From contig NZ_CP145335.1 in the NCBI RefSeq assembly GCF_049568105.1, positions 2,418,001-2,482,000 on the forward strand: a DNA stretch of 64,000 nucleotides, given 5' to 3'. The stretch is from Salinisphaera sp049568105. Its GTDB lineage: Bacteria > Pseudomonadota > Gammaproteobacteria > Nevskiales > Salinisphaeraceae. Numbering within the stretch: position 1 is the first letter of the stretch; every line of letters starts with the position of its first letter. A program made the position numbers and the translations under genes. Below the pieces are notes generated by a model. It did not search any database and was not told where the DNA came from. It saw only the letters and a program-made list of their open reading frames with translations. Below are positions 8,277-17,818 of the stretch, in pieces.

Positions 8277-8720
8277 CTATTCCTGCTCTTGCTGCGAAGG
8301 CTTGTCGACATCGTCGGTCAGCAGCCCGACATGCTCGGCACCGGCCTGCTGCAACAGCACCATGCCGCGCACAACATCGCCGTAGGAACCGGCGCCATCC
8401 CCGCGCACGGCTACCGGCGCTTCCGGCCGTTCGTTAAGCACCTTGGTCACGGTCTGGGTGATCGCATCCGGGGCCATGGGCTGGTCCGGGGTAGGCCCGA
8501 CGTTGAGCGACATGTCGCCGTCCGCGGTCACGGTCAATACGATGGGATGATCGTCTTTCTGGTCCAGCACCTTGGCCGGCGCCTGCGGCAGATTGACGTT
8601 AACCCCGGTAGTCAAAAGCGGGGCCGTAACCATAAAAATGATCAACAACACGAGCATGACGTCGATATAGGGGACGACGTTGATCTCGGCGTTTAAACGG
8701 CGTTTGTTGCGTGCTCTCAT
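8277..8720 (-). CDS. tolR: TolR, Tol-Pal proton channel subunit
   Basis: A 147-residue ExbD/TolR family protein. One membrane helix (about 15-38) carries PYIDVMLVLLIIFM, whose aspartate (D20) is the conserved proton-handling residue of the family. A periplasmic domain follows. TolR works with TolQ as the motor driving TolA. It sits 25 bases after tolQ and directly abuts tolA. Confidence 0.96.
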   Translation of the reverse strand: MRARNKRRLNAEINVVPYIDVMLVLLIIFMVTAPLLTTGVNVNLPQAPAKVLDQKDDHPIVLTVTADGDMSLNVGPTPDQPMAPDAITQTVTKVLNERPEAPVAVRGDGAGSYGDVVRGMVLLQQAGAEHVGLLTDDVDKPSQQEQE

Positions 8721-8745
8721 GCCAGCTCCCGCGTCGAAACCGTGC

Positions 8746-9501
8746 TTACAGCTCGGGCGCGGTGCGCACCGGCTCGCTGGGTTCGGGCTTGCGGGGCGCG
8801 CGCTCGCGCTTGACCGGATTAGCGGCCGTCACGCCGCGCTCGACGATGCCGGCCATTTCTTCCATGAACGTCTCGAAGCGCTTTTCGATGAAATCAAGAC
8901 GATTACTGAAGAGATTGTAGGCCACCACGGCGGGGATCGCGGCAAACAGCCCCATCGCCGTAGCGATTAGTGCTTCGGCGATACCGGGGGCAACCATCGA
9001 CAGGCTGGCCTGGCGCACATCACCAAGGCCGATAAAGGCACTCATGATGCCCCAGACGGTGCCGAACAAGCCGACATAGGGGCTGATCGAGCCGACCGTA
9101 GCCAGAAACGCCAGGCCCGACTCCAGCCGTTCGAGCTCGCGCGACAGCGTGACCCGCATCGCACGCTGGACCGAAGGCACGACATCGACGCTGGTCACAT
9201 CGACTTGATTGCGCTGCCGCCGCAGCTCTTCGTAGCCGGATTTGAACAATGCCGGCATGCCTTCGGGGTGATCGTCGTGGCGATGGATCTCTTCATAGAT
9301 ATCGCGGACATTGCCGCCCGACCAGAAGCGGTCCTCGAACCACTCCATCTCCTTGACAGTGCTTTTCATCAACCGCCGTTTGGAGAAGATGACCACCCAT
9401 GACGCAATGGACGCCAGCAACAGAATGACCAGAACGGCCTTGACCAGCGGGCTGGCCTGCAGGACCAGGCTCCATAGACTCATGTCGGTCGCGACGTTCA
9501 T
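8746..9501 (-). CDS. tolQ: TolQ, Tol-Pal proton channel subunit
   Basis: A 251-residue MotA/TolQ/ExbB family protein with three membrane segments (about 15-37, 145-167 and 180-202) and the conserved stretch TVGSISPYVGLFGTVWGIM. It forms the proton channel with TolR that energises TolA. It is slightly longer than E. coli TolQ because of a charged C-terminal tail. The gene begins 9 bases after ybgC, and the whole set ybgC-tolQRAB-pal-cpoB reads as one operon on the minus strand. Confidence 0.96.
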   Translation of the reverse strand: MNVATDMSLWSLVLQASPLVKAVLVILLLASIASWVVIFSKRRLMKSTVKEMEWFEDRFWSGGNVRDIYEEIHRHDDHPEGMPALFKSGYEELRRQRNQVDVTSVDVVPSVQRAMRVTLSRELERLESGLAFLATVGSISPYVGLFGTVWGIMSAFIGLGDVRQASLSMVAPGIAEALIATAMGLFAAIPAVVAYNLFSNRLDFIEKRFETFMEEMAGIVERGVTAANPVKRERAPRKPEPSEPVRTAPEL

Positions 9502-9510
9502 CTCGACTCC

Positions 9511-9904
9511 TCAGAAAAGCGCATCGGGCAACCGGCATGGCCGGAAGTTGGCGATGTTGACACAGGCCACCGTGAATTGACCCTGAATCAGCAGATCATC
9601 CGCGCGGCGGATCTGCTGGGCGAAGACAACCCGTGCCCGCGTGCGCTGCGCGATCTGCAACGACACGGCCAGCCGATCATCGAGCCGGGCCGGCTGTACA
9701 AAGCGCATCGACATATCGGCCAGGGTAAAGGCGATGCCGTGCGTATCGGCCAGGGTCCGATGATCGAGCCCGAGGCTGTCCAACCATTCGGTACGTGCCC
9801 GTTCACAATAACGCAGGTAGTTGGCGTGATAGACAACGCCCGAGGCATCGGTGTCTTCGTAGTAGACCCGGAGGCCGATTTCGAAGACCGGCGCGTGTTC
9901 GCCG

Positions 9905-9912
<8 letters not shown>
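9511..9912 (-). CDS. ybgC: YbgC, tol-pal associated acyl-CoA thioesterase
   Basis: A hotdog-fold thioesterase of about 133 residues. The motif YYEDTDASGVVYHANYLRY near the N-terminus holds the catalytic Asp and the HAN loop of the 4HBT family. YbgC acts on short-chain or phospholipid-related acyl-CoA thioesters and is almost always the first gene of tol-pal operons. I chose the ATG at 9912, which puts the hotdog start at the normal distance. It overlaps the ruvB end by 8 bases, linking the ruv and tol clusters. A longer reading to 9996 lies within ruvB and has no family support. Confidence 0.93.
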
Positions 9913-10965
<1,053 letters not shown>

Positions 10966-10966
<1 letters not shown>

Positions 10967-11574
10967 CAACGCACCGCCCGGCGCAAGGCCTCGCGAATCA
11001 GGCCTTCGCTATCCAGGCCTTCGGTATCGATGCCGCGCAATAGTTTATCGGCCTCGGCCGGCTTGTAACCCAGGGCAATCAGGGCGTGGCGGGCATCGGC
11101 ACTGGCCCCAACTCCGCCTTCGGCCGCCGCGGCTCCGGCCGGGGCCGCGGCCAGGGTCGGCGCGATATCGGTGCCCGACAGTTTGTCGCGCATTTCGACC
11201 AGCAGCCGGGCTGCGGTCTTCTTGCCGACGCCGGGCAGCCCGGTCAGCCGGGCGGTATCGTCGGCTTCGATAGTGGCCACGAAATCGGCTACGCTCATGC
11301 CGGACAATACGGTCAGCGCCAGCTTGGCCCCGACCCCGGAGACCTTGATCAACTCGCGAAACAGCCGGCGTTCGGCTTCTTCGACGAAGCCGTACAGCAG
11401 AATCGCGTCTTCGCGCACGATGGTCTGGATCAGCAGCGTCACCTCGCCGGAATACTGCGACAGCGCAAAAAACGTCGACATCGGGGCTTCGACCTCGTAG
11501 CCCACCCCGCCGACGTCAATCACCAACCGTGGCGGCTGTTTCTCGACCACTTTGCCGCGCAGCCGGCCGATCAT
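10966..11574 (-). CDS. ruvA: Holliday junction DNA-binding protein RuvA
   Basis: RuvA tetramers bind the four-way junction and load RuvB. The protein is 202 residues and begins MIGRLRGKVVEKQ. It has an OB-fold domain (1-64), helix-hairpin-helix motifs (about 70-140, LIKVSGVGAKLAL and LTGLPGVGKKTA), an alanine-rich linker and the RuvB-binding domain III. The start at 11574 overlaps the ruvC stop by 4 bases. An upstream in-frame start would add an unrelated tail inside ruvC. Confidence 0.97.
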
Positions 11575-12071
11575 GAGCGCACCTGTGCAGCCTGCATGCG
11601 TCCCGAAGTATGCGCATGGTGGGCATGGCAAAGCGCAACCGCGGCCGCATCGGCAGCATCAGCCTGGAGCCGGCCGGTGGCGCCGAGCAACATACCGATC
11701 ATGTGCTGGATCTGGGCCTTGTCGGCATGGCCGCGCCCGACGATCGCCTGCTTGACCTGGGTCGGGGTATATTCCGAAACCGCAAGCCCGGCCGAGGCAC
11801 CGGCACAGATCGCCGCTCCGCGGGCCTGACCGAGCTTGAGCGCGCTCGAAGCGTTACGCGAAACGAATACGTTCTCGACCGCCATCTGCTCGGGCTGATA
11901 CTCGCGGATCACCTCGCTCAAACGATCAAATATCACGCCCAGCCGGGTCGGGAAATCGGCCTTGGGCAGTCGGATGCAGTCGATGACCCGGGCCTTGGGC
12001 GCCGCACCGCCGTCGATGACCGCATAGCCGGTGATGGTCGAGCCCGGATCGATGCCAATAATACGCGGCAC
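11571..12071 (-). CDS. ruvC: Crossover junction endodeoxyribonuclease RuvC
   Basis: RuvC cuts Holliday junctions in the RuvABC resolvasome. The 166-residue chain starts with RIIGIDPGSTITGYAV, where D7 is a catalytic acidic residue, followed by the conserved VENVF and the C-terminal DAADAAAVALCHAH acidic cluster. The start codon is GTG and shares one base with the yebC stop (TAGTG). It is cotranscribed with yebC upstream and ruvAB downstream, the common order in gammaproteobacteria. Confidence 0.96.
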   Translation of the reverse strand: MPRIIGIDPGSTITGYAVIDGGAAPKARVIDCIRLPKADFPTRLGVIFDRLSEVIREYQPEQMAVENVFVSRNASSALKLGQARGAAICAGASAGLAVSEYTPTQVKQAIVGRGHADKAQIQHMIGMLLGATGRLQADAADAAAVALCHAHHAHTSGRMQAAQVRS

Positions 12072-12820
12072 TAGGCCGCCTCTTCCGACAGCGAAGCCTC
12101 GTCGAACTCGACATTGGTATAGACGTTCTGTACGTCATCCAGGTCTTCGAGCGCATCGATCAGCTTGAGACAGGTCTGGGCTGCCTCGCCCGTCAGTTCT
12201 ACCGTGGTGGATGGCCGCATCGTCACGTCGGCATCGGCAGGCGTGAAACCGGCGGCCTCGACCGCTTCGCGAACCTGGGTGTAGTCGTCGGGGGCAGTCA
12301 ATACCTCGAAGGAGCCGTCCTCGTACTCGACCAGATCCTCGGCTCCGGCCTCGAGCGCCGGCGACAGTACGTCTTCGTCATCGACATCCGGCGCGAACGT
12401 CAGCACGCCCTTGCGATCGAACAAATAGGCCACCGAGCCATCGGCGCCCATATTGCCGCCGTTACGCGAGAACACATAGCGAATCTCGGAGACGGTGCGA
12501 TTGCGGTTGTCGGTCATGCAATCGACCATGATCGCCGCGCCCTGCGGGCCATAGCCTTCGTAGCGGATCTCTTCGTAATTATCGGCGCCGCCTTCGCCGG
12601 CGCCACGCTTGGCGGCCCGCTCGATATTGTCCTTGGGCATATTGGCAGCCAAGGCTTTGTCCCAGGCCAGGCGCAGCCGCGGATTGTCATTCGGGTCGGA
12701 GCCGCCCATACGAGCGGCCACGGTGATCTCGCGGATCAGCCGGGTAAAGATCTTGGCGCGTTTTTTATCCTGGGCTTTTTTCCGGTGCTGGATATTCGCC
12801 CATTTACTGTGCCCTGCCAT
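12071..12820 (-). CDS. yebC: YebC/PmpR family transcriptional or translational regulator
   Basis: A 249-residue member of the YebC family. It starts at the family signature MAGHSKWANIQHRK, so I use the ATG at 12820 rather than an earlier in-frame start. YebC proteins bind nucleic acid. They have been described as DNA-binding regulators and, more recently, as factors relieving ribosome stalling; which role applies here is unknown. The three-domain family layout is visible, with an acidic C-terminal region. It is the first gene of the yebC-ruvCAB run. Confidence 0.94.
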   Translation of the reverse strand: MAGHSKWANIQHRKKAQDKKRAKIFTRLIREITVAARMGGSDPNDNPRLRLAWDKALAANMPKDNIERAAKRGAGEGGADNYEEIRYEGYGPQGAAIMVDCMTDNRNRTVSEIRYVFSRNGGNMGADGSVAYLFDRKGVLTFAPDVDDEDVLSPALEAGAEDLVEYEDGSFEVLTAPDDYTQVREAVEAAGFTPADADVTMRPSTTVELTGEAAQTCLKLIDALEDLDDVQNVYTNVEFDEASLSEEAA

Positions 12821-12889
12821 AAACGCCTCGTCTTGGTACGTTGGCGATATTTTAACAGCCACCGGATAACAAGGCGTGGGTAAGCCGGG

Positions 12890-14848
12890 CTACAGCTCGA
12901 TCTGGATGCCCAACTCGACCACCCGGTCGGTCGGGATTTGGTAAAAACTGGTCGCCGAGACGGCGTTGCGCGACATGAAAGCAAACAGCCGTTCCCGCCA
13001 GACCATCATGCCGGGGACTTCGGCACTGGGAATCAACGTTTCCCGGCCGACGTAGTAAGTCGTCTGATCGGGGTCGATCTCCAAGCCGAATTCTTCGGCA
13101 AACCGTAGTGCCACCGGTACGTTGGCGGCCTGCATGAAGCCGTAGAAAACCTGCATGCGATAGACCCCATGGCCGAGGGCATCGATAGTCAGCCGCTCGG
13201 CAGCCGGCACCCGGGGAATATCGCGGGTGTGTACGGTCAGCAAAATCACTTGGCGATGCAGTACCCGATTGTGGCGCAGATGGTGCAGCAGCATCGGCGG
13301 CGTGCGCGTGCCGGCCCCAGTCATGAACACCGCCGTGCCATCGATCCGAAAATCATCCTCCAGGTTGTCGACGAAACGTTGCAACGGTTGGTTGTCGTCG
13401 GTCAGATGGCGACCGATTAGGGCCCGCCCAGTGCGCCAGGTCGCCATCAGCAGAAAAATCAGCGCCGCCACCACCAACGGATACCAGCCGCCGCCAGGGA
13501 TCTTGAAGATATTGGCACCGAAAAACGATAGATCGATTAGCAACAAGACCAGCGCGGTCATACCCGCCAGCCGCGGAAACCAGCGCCAGCGATAGGCGAC
13601 GAAAAACGCCAGCACCGTGGTGATGACCATATCCATCGATACCGCGACGCCGTAGGCCGAGGCCAGGCGGTCCGAACTCTTGAAGCCGAGCACCAGCCCA
13701 ATGGTCGCCGCCATCAACACCCAGTTCATGAACGGGATATAGATCTGGCCATAGGATTCACGCGAGGTCTGTACGATCCTCAAACGCGGCAGCTGACCAA
13801 GCTGGACCGCCTGGCGTGTCAGCGAAAACACCCCGGAAATCACTGCCTGCGAGGCGATCACGGTGGCCAGCGTCGCCAGCAGCACCACTGGATACAGCGC
13901 CCAGTCCGGGGCCAGCTCATAAAACGGCTGACGCGTTTGCGGCGCGCCAAGCATCAACGCGCCCTGGCCGAAATAATTCAACAGCAATCCGGGCAGCACG
14001 ACCACGAACCAGGCCAGCCGAATCGGCGCGATACCGAAGTGGCCCATATCGGCATACAGCGCCTCGCCGCCGGTGACCACCAGAAATACCGTGCCCATGA
14101 CCAGAAACCCTGCCCATCCGTTTGAGACAAAAAAGGCTTCTGCATACATTGGGTTGACTGCGGCCAGCACGGCTGGCTCTTGGAGAATGCCAGCGATACC
14201 GAGTCCGCCTAGTGTGGCGAACCACAGCAACATGATCGGGCCAAAAAAAGCGCCGACGGCTGCCGTGCCGCGTTTTTGGATCAAAAACAGCCCTACCAGA
14301 ATCACGATGGTGATCGGTATGACATAGGGCTCGAACGCCGGCGTCGCGACCTGCAGCCCCTCGATGGCGCTCAGTACCGAAATAGCCGGTGTGATCGTAC
14401 CGTCGCCATAGAGCAGCGCTGCGCCGAACAAGCCCAACAGCATCAACACATGACGACGGCTGGTCTTTTCTGTTTTCCAGGGGTTGAGCAAGGCGACCAG
14501 CGCGATGATGCCGCCCTCGCCGTGATTCGAGGCCCGCATGACCACGGCCAGATACTTGATCGAAATCACGATGATCAACGACCAGAACATCAACGACAGT
14601 ACGCCATAAATATTGGCTTGTTGAATGTCGATCTCGTCGTGGGCGTAGAACGCTTCGCGCAGCGCATAGATTGGGCTGGTGCCGATATCGCCGTAAACGA
14701 TCCCCAGGGCGGCCAGGCTCAGAAACGGCAGCGACCGGCCGTACGTTGCCTCGTCGGCGAGGGTCTCGCCTGGCGAATCGGTGGGCTGCGAGGAACCGGC
14801 CCGTCGGTTATGGCGAGCCCACAAATGCGCTTCGCGGTCGTCTGTCAT
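12890..14848 (-). CDS. kup: Kup-type low-affinity potassium uptake transporter
   Basis: A 652-residue inner membrane protein of the KUP/HAK/KT family. The first helix carries the family motif LAALGIVYGDIGTSPIYALREAF. About twelve membrane segments fill residues 50-480, and a C-terminal cytoplasmic domain completes it. Kup imports K+ with protons, useful at low pH and in osmotic stress. I use the ATG at 14848; a TTG five codons upstream overlaps the terminator T run and is less likely. It stands alone between yebC and the lpd terminator. Confidence 0.93.
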   Translation of the reverse strand: MTDDREAHLWARHNRRAGSSQPTDSPGETLADEATYGRSLPFLSLAALGIVYGDIGTSPIYALREAFYAHDEIDIQQANIYGVLSLMFWSLIIVISIKYLAVVMRASNHGEGGIIALVALLNPWKTEKTSRRHVLMLLGLFGAALLYGDGTITPAISVLSAIEGLQVATPAFEPYVIPITIVILVGLFLIQKRGTAAVGAFFGPIMLLWFATLGGLGIAGILQEPAVLAAVNPMYAEAFFVSNGWAGFLVMGTVFLVVTGGEALYADMGHFGIAPIRLAWFVVVLPGLLLNYFGQGALMLGAPQTRQPFYELAPDWALYPVVLLATLATVIASQAVISGVFSLTRQAVQLGQLPRLRIVQTSRESYGQIYIPFMNWVLMAATIGLVLGFKSSDRLASAYGVAVSMDMVITTVLAFFVAYRWRWFPRLAGMTALVLLLIDLSFFGANIFKIPGGGWYPLVVAALIFLLMATWRTGRALIGRHLTDDNQPLQRFVDNLEDDFRIDGTAVFMTGAGTRTPPMLLHHLRHNRVLHRQVILLTVHTRDIPRVPAAERLTIDALGHGVYRMQVFYGFMQAANVPVALRFAEEFGLEIDPDQTTYYVGRETLIPSAEVPGMMVWRERLFAFMSRNAVSATSFYQIPTDRVVELGIQIEL

Positions 14849-14861
14849 CCGGCTGGCCCCC

Positions 14862-14913
14862 AAAAAAAAGCGCCACCAGCTTCGAGTCTACAACGCTCGA
14901 AACGGGTGGCGCT
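14862..14913 (-). terminator. Rho-independent terminator after lpd
   Basis: On the minus strand AGCGCCACC (14913-14905) pairs with GGTGGCGCT (14877-14869), with extra pairing in the interior, then a run of eight T's (14869-14862). It ends transcription from lpd just before the kup start. Confidence 0.88.
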
Positions 14914-14968
14914 CGGCCGGTTCAGCCAGCGACGGGCTGTTTACCGGCTTCAGGTCGCCGGTGGGCGA

Positions 14969-16411
14969 CTATTTCTTTTTCTTGCGCGGCGGCGGGAAAT
15001 GGATCGGCCGACCGTCGACGGCAAGTGCGGCCTCGTGGACCGTTTCGCTCAGCGTCGGATGACCGTGGATGATGCGCGCGATATCTTCGCTGGAGGCCTT
15101 GTATTCCATGGCCACCACCATTTCCTGCACCAGCTCGGAGACATATGGCCCGATCATGTGCACGCCGAGGATCTCGTCAGTTTCGGCATCGGCGATCATC
15201 TTCACGAAACCGCCCTGCTGGGCCAGCGCCTTGGCCCGGCCGTTGGCCGCGAACGGAATCTGACCCACGCGGTATTCGTTGCCGGCCGCCTTGACCTGGG
15301 CTTCGCTCTTGCCCACCCAGGCCATCTCGGGCTGGGTATAGACGACCGAGGGAATGACGTCGTAGTTCACATGCGGCTTCTGGCCATCGAGCATCTCGGC
15401 CACGGCCACGCCTTCTTCCATGCCCTTATGCGCGAGCATCGGATTACCGACGACATCACCCACGGCATACACGCCCGGCAGGCTGGTGCGGAAGGATTCG
15501 TCGACGTCGATGAAGCCCTTGTCGTCGAGTTCGACCTGGGCGTCCTTGGCACAGAGATTGGCCGTATTCGGCCGCCGACCGACCGCAACGATCAGGCGAT
15601 CGAAGGTTTCGTTCTTGGTCTCGTCGCCCTGGGTATATTCGACACGAACCGACTTCTTGTTGACCTTGGCCGAGGTCACCCGGGAGCCGAGCTGGATATC
15701 CAGGCCCTGTTTCTTGAAGCTCTTGACCGCTTCCTTAGCCACATCCCGGTCGGCGATCGGCATGAAGTCTTCCACTGCTTCCAGCAGCGTGACTTCGGAG
15801 CCCAAACGCGACCAGACACTGCCGAGTTCCACGCCGATATAGCCGGCGCCGATCACGCCAACCTTCTTCGGCACGTCGTCGAACTCCAGCGCGCCCCAGG
15901 AATCCACGATTCGATCGCCGTCGAACGGTGCGATGTTGAGCTCCACCGGGATCGAACCAGAGGCGATGATGATGTGCTTGGCATTGAGCGTCTGCTCGTC
16001 GCCATCATGGCTGGTGTACTTCACCTTGCCCGAATCGACCACCTGGCCGCTGCCGGCCATCGATTCCACGCCGTTAGCCTTGAACAGGCTGGCAATGCCG
16101 CCGGTCAGTTCGTTGACCACACCGGCCTTGCGCTTTTGCATCTGTGCGATGTCCATTTCGACATCGCCGACCTTGAGGCCGTGGCTGGCGAATTCGTGCT
16201 CGGCACGATGATAGAGCTCACTGGACTCCAGCAACGCCTTCGACGGGATACAGCCTGCATTCAAGCAGGTGCCGCCCAGCGAGGGTTTGTTGTCAAGATT
16301 GAGCCACTTGTCGATGCAAACTACGTTCATGCCGAGCTGCGCGGCACGAATCGCAGCCACGTAACCGGCCGGCCCGGCGCCAATTACGACGACATCGTAT
16401 TCCTTGCTCAT
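14969..16411 (-). CDS. lpd: Dihydrolipoyl dehydrogenase (E3)
   Basis: A 480-residue FAD-dependent enzyme that reoxidises the lipoyl arms of 2-oxoacid dehydrogenases. It has the FAD-binding GAGPAGYVAA (11-20), the redox disulfide C49-x4-C54 in GGTCLNAGC, an NAD-binding GAGYIGVELG, and the C-terminal catalytic HGHPTLSE with H451 and E456. The C-terminus ends with a lysine tail (KKKK). It follows sucB, so it most likely serves 2-oxoglutarate dehydrogenase, but a hairpin-plus-T-run terminator lies between the two genes. AAGGA precedes the ATG. Confidence 0.97.
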   Translation of the reverse strand: MSKEYDVVVIGAGPAGYVAAIRAAQLGMNVVCIDKWLNLDNKPSLGGTCLNAGCIPSKALLESSELYHRAEHEFASHGLKVGDVEMDIAQMQKRKAGVVNELTGGIASLFKANGVESMAGSGQVVDSGKVKYTSHDGDEQTLNAKHIIIASGSIPVELNIAPFDGDRIVDSWGALEFDDVPKKVGVIGAGYIGVELGSVWSRLGSEVTLLEAVEDFMPIADRDVAKEAVKSFKKQGLDIQLGSRVTSAKVNKKSVRVEYTQGDETKNETFDRLIVAVGRRPNTANLCAKDAQVELDDKGFIDVDESFRTSLPGVYAVGDVVGNPMLAHKGMEEGVAVAEMLDGQKPHVNYDVIPSVVYTQPEMAWVGKSEAQVKAAGNEYRVGQIPFAANGRAKALAQQGGFVKMIADAETDEILGVHMIGPYVSELVQEMVVAMEYKASSEDIARIIHGHPTLSETVHEAALAVDGRPIHFPPPRKKKK

Positions 16412-16433
16412 GCTAGTCCTTGATTGATTACCT

Positions 16434-16463
16434 AAAAAACCGCGCCGGCTCGAGGCCGGCGCG
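16434..16463 (-). terminator. Intrinsic terminator or attenuator between sucB and lpd
   Basis: On the minus strand a perfect 9-bp GC stem (16463-16455 with 16449-16441) with a 5-base loop is followed by one base and then six T's. It sits 10 bases after the sucB stop and only 22 bases before the lpd start, so a promoter cannot fit between it and lpd. Confidence 0.78.
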
Positions 16464-16473
16464 TGGCGATCGG

Positions 16474-17775
16474 TTATACCTGCAACAGCAGGCGCGCCGG
16501 ATCTTCGAGCAGTTCCTTGATCGTGCGCAGGAACAGCACGGCGTCGCGACCGTCGATCAGGCGGTGGTCATAGGACACGGCCAGATTCATGATCGGACGG
16601 ATCACGATCTCGCCGTTACGCACCACCGGCGTGTCGTTGGTGGCGTGCATGCCCAAAATGGCGGCCTGCGGCGGGTTGATGATCGGCGTAGATAGCAGCG
16701 AGCCGAACACACCACCGTTGGTGATCGTGAACGTGCCGCCGGTCATCTCGTCCATCGTAATCTTGCCGTCCTGGGCGCGCTTACCGTAGTCGCGGATCTG
16801 CGACTCGATCTGGGCATAGGACTGCTGATCGGCATCGCGCAGCACCGGCACCACGAGGCCGCGCGGCGAGGACACCGCCACACCCACGTCGTAGAAACCG
16901 TGATAGACGATATCGCCTTCGTCGATCGACGCATTCATGATCGGATAGCGCTTGAGCGCCTCGACCGCGGCTTTGACGAAGAACGACATGAAGCCGAGCT
17001 TGACCTCGTGATCCTTCTCGAACTTCTCCTTGTACTGAGCACGCAGATCCATCACGGCCTTCATGTCCACGTCGTTGAACGTGGTCAGCATGGCCGTGTT
17101 CTGCGAGGCATCCAGCAGACGCTCGGAGATACGCTGGCGGATACGCGTCATGGGCACGCGCTGCTCGGTACGCTCCGGCGTAACGTCGCCCAGAGCCTGG
17201 CGATCGGCCTGCTCGGTGCGATCGGTCTGGGGCTTGTCGCCACCGCGATCACTCGACGGGCTCTTGGCCCCCGAGGATTTGTCGTCGATCGCCTTCTGTA
17301 CGTCGGCCTTGGTGATCCGGCCGTCCTTGCCCGTGCCCTTGATGTCGCGCGCGGCCACATCGTTTTCGTCCATGAGCTTGCTGGCCGCCGGGCTGGCGAT
17401 CGCATCGTCGCTGCCGCCTTCGGACTCGTCTTCTTCGGCGTCGTCGCTGGATTGGCTGCTCGCAGCCGACTGCTCTTCGGCCGCCTCGGAGGCTTCGGCG
17501 TCGCCACTGTCGGCGTCGTCGCCGGAGGCGCCGCCCGCGCCTTCTTCGATGACCGCGAGGACATCGCCGGCCTGCACGGTGTCACCCGACTCGACCTTGA
17601 TCTCGGCAAGCTGACCAGCCGCCGTGGCCGGCACTTCGAGCACCACTTTGTCAGTTTCAAGATCCAGCAGGTTTTCGTCGCGCTCTACGCGGTCGCCCTG
17701 CTTTTTCTGCCAGTCGCCGACTGTCGCCTCGCTAACCGACTCCGGCAGTTCCGGCACCTTGACTTCTGTCGCCAT
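16474..17775 (-). CDS. sucB: 2-oxoglutarate dehydrogenase E2, dihydrolipoyl succinyltransferase
   Basis: The 433-residue core of the 2-oxoglutarate dehydrogenase complex in the TCA cycle. It has a lipoyl domain (1-75) with the lipoylated K43 in ETDKV, an Ala/Ser/Glu/Asp-rich linker, an E1/E3-binding domain (about 128-165), a second charged linker, and the catalytic domain (about 205-433) with H404 and D408 in DHRLIDGRD. The acidic linker is longer than in E. coli, which fits a halophile. It lies 43 bases after sucA. Confidence 0.97.
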   Translation of the reverse strand: MATEVKVPELPESVSEATVGDWQKKQGDRVERDENLLDLETDKVVLEVPATAAGQLAEIKVESGDTVQAGDVLAVIEEGAGGASGDDADSGDAEASEAAEEQSAASSQSSDDAEEDESEGGSDDAIASPAASKLMDENDVAARDIKGTGKDGRITKADVQKAIDDKSSGAKSPSSDRGGDKPQTDRTEQADRQALGDVTPERTEQRVPMTRIRQRISERLLDASQNTAMLTTFNDVDMKAVMDLRAQYKEKFEKDHEVKLGFMSFFVKAAVEALKRYPIMNASIDEGDIVYHGFYDVGVAVSSPRGLVVPVLRDADQQSYAQIESQIRDYGKRAQDGKITMDEMTGGTFTITNGGVFGSLLSTPIINPPQAAILGMHATNDTPVVRNGEIVIRPIMNLAVSYDHRLIDGRDAVLFLRTIKELLEDPARLLLQV

Positions 17776-17818
17776 TACTTTTCCTGATTCGTCGTGTATC
17801 TATTGAATATGGTCCGCA

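Noticed and set aside
7323..8696. Long plus-strand frame (457 codons) opposite tolA and tolR
   Set aside because: It is the mirror of the Ala/Lys/Glu repeat codons, giving a Leu/Phe/Gly-rich peptide with no family features.
14276..16423. 715-codon plus-strand frame opposite kup and lpd
   Set aside because: Both minus-strand genes have full family motifs; the frame is open only because of high GC.
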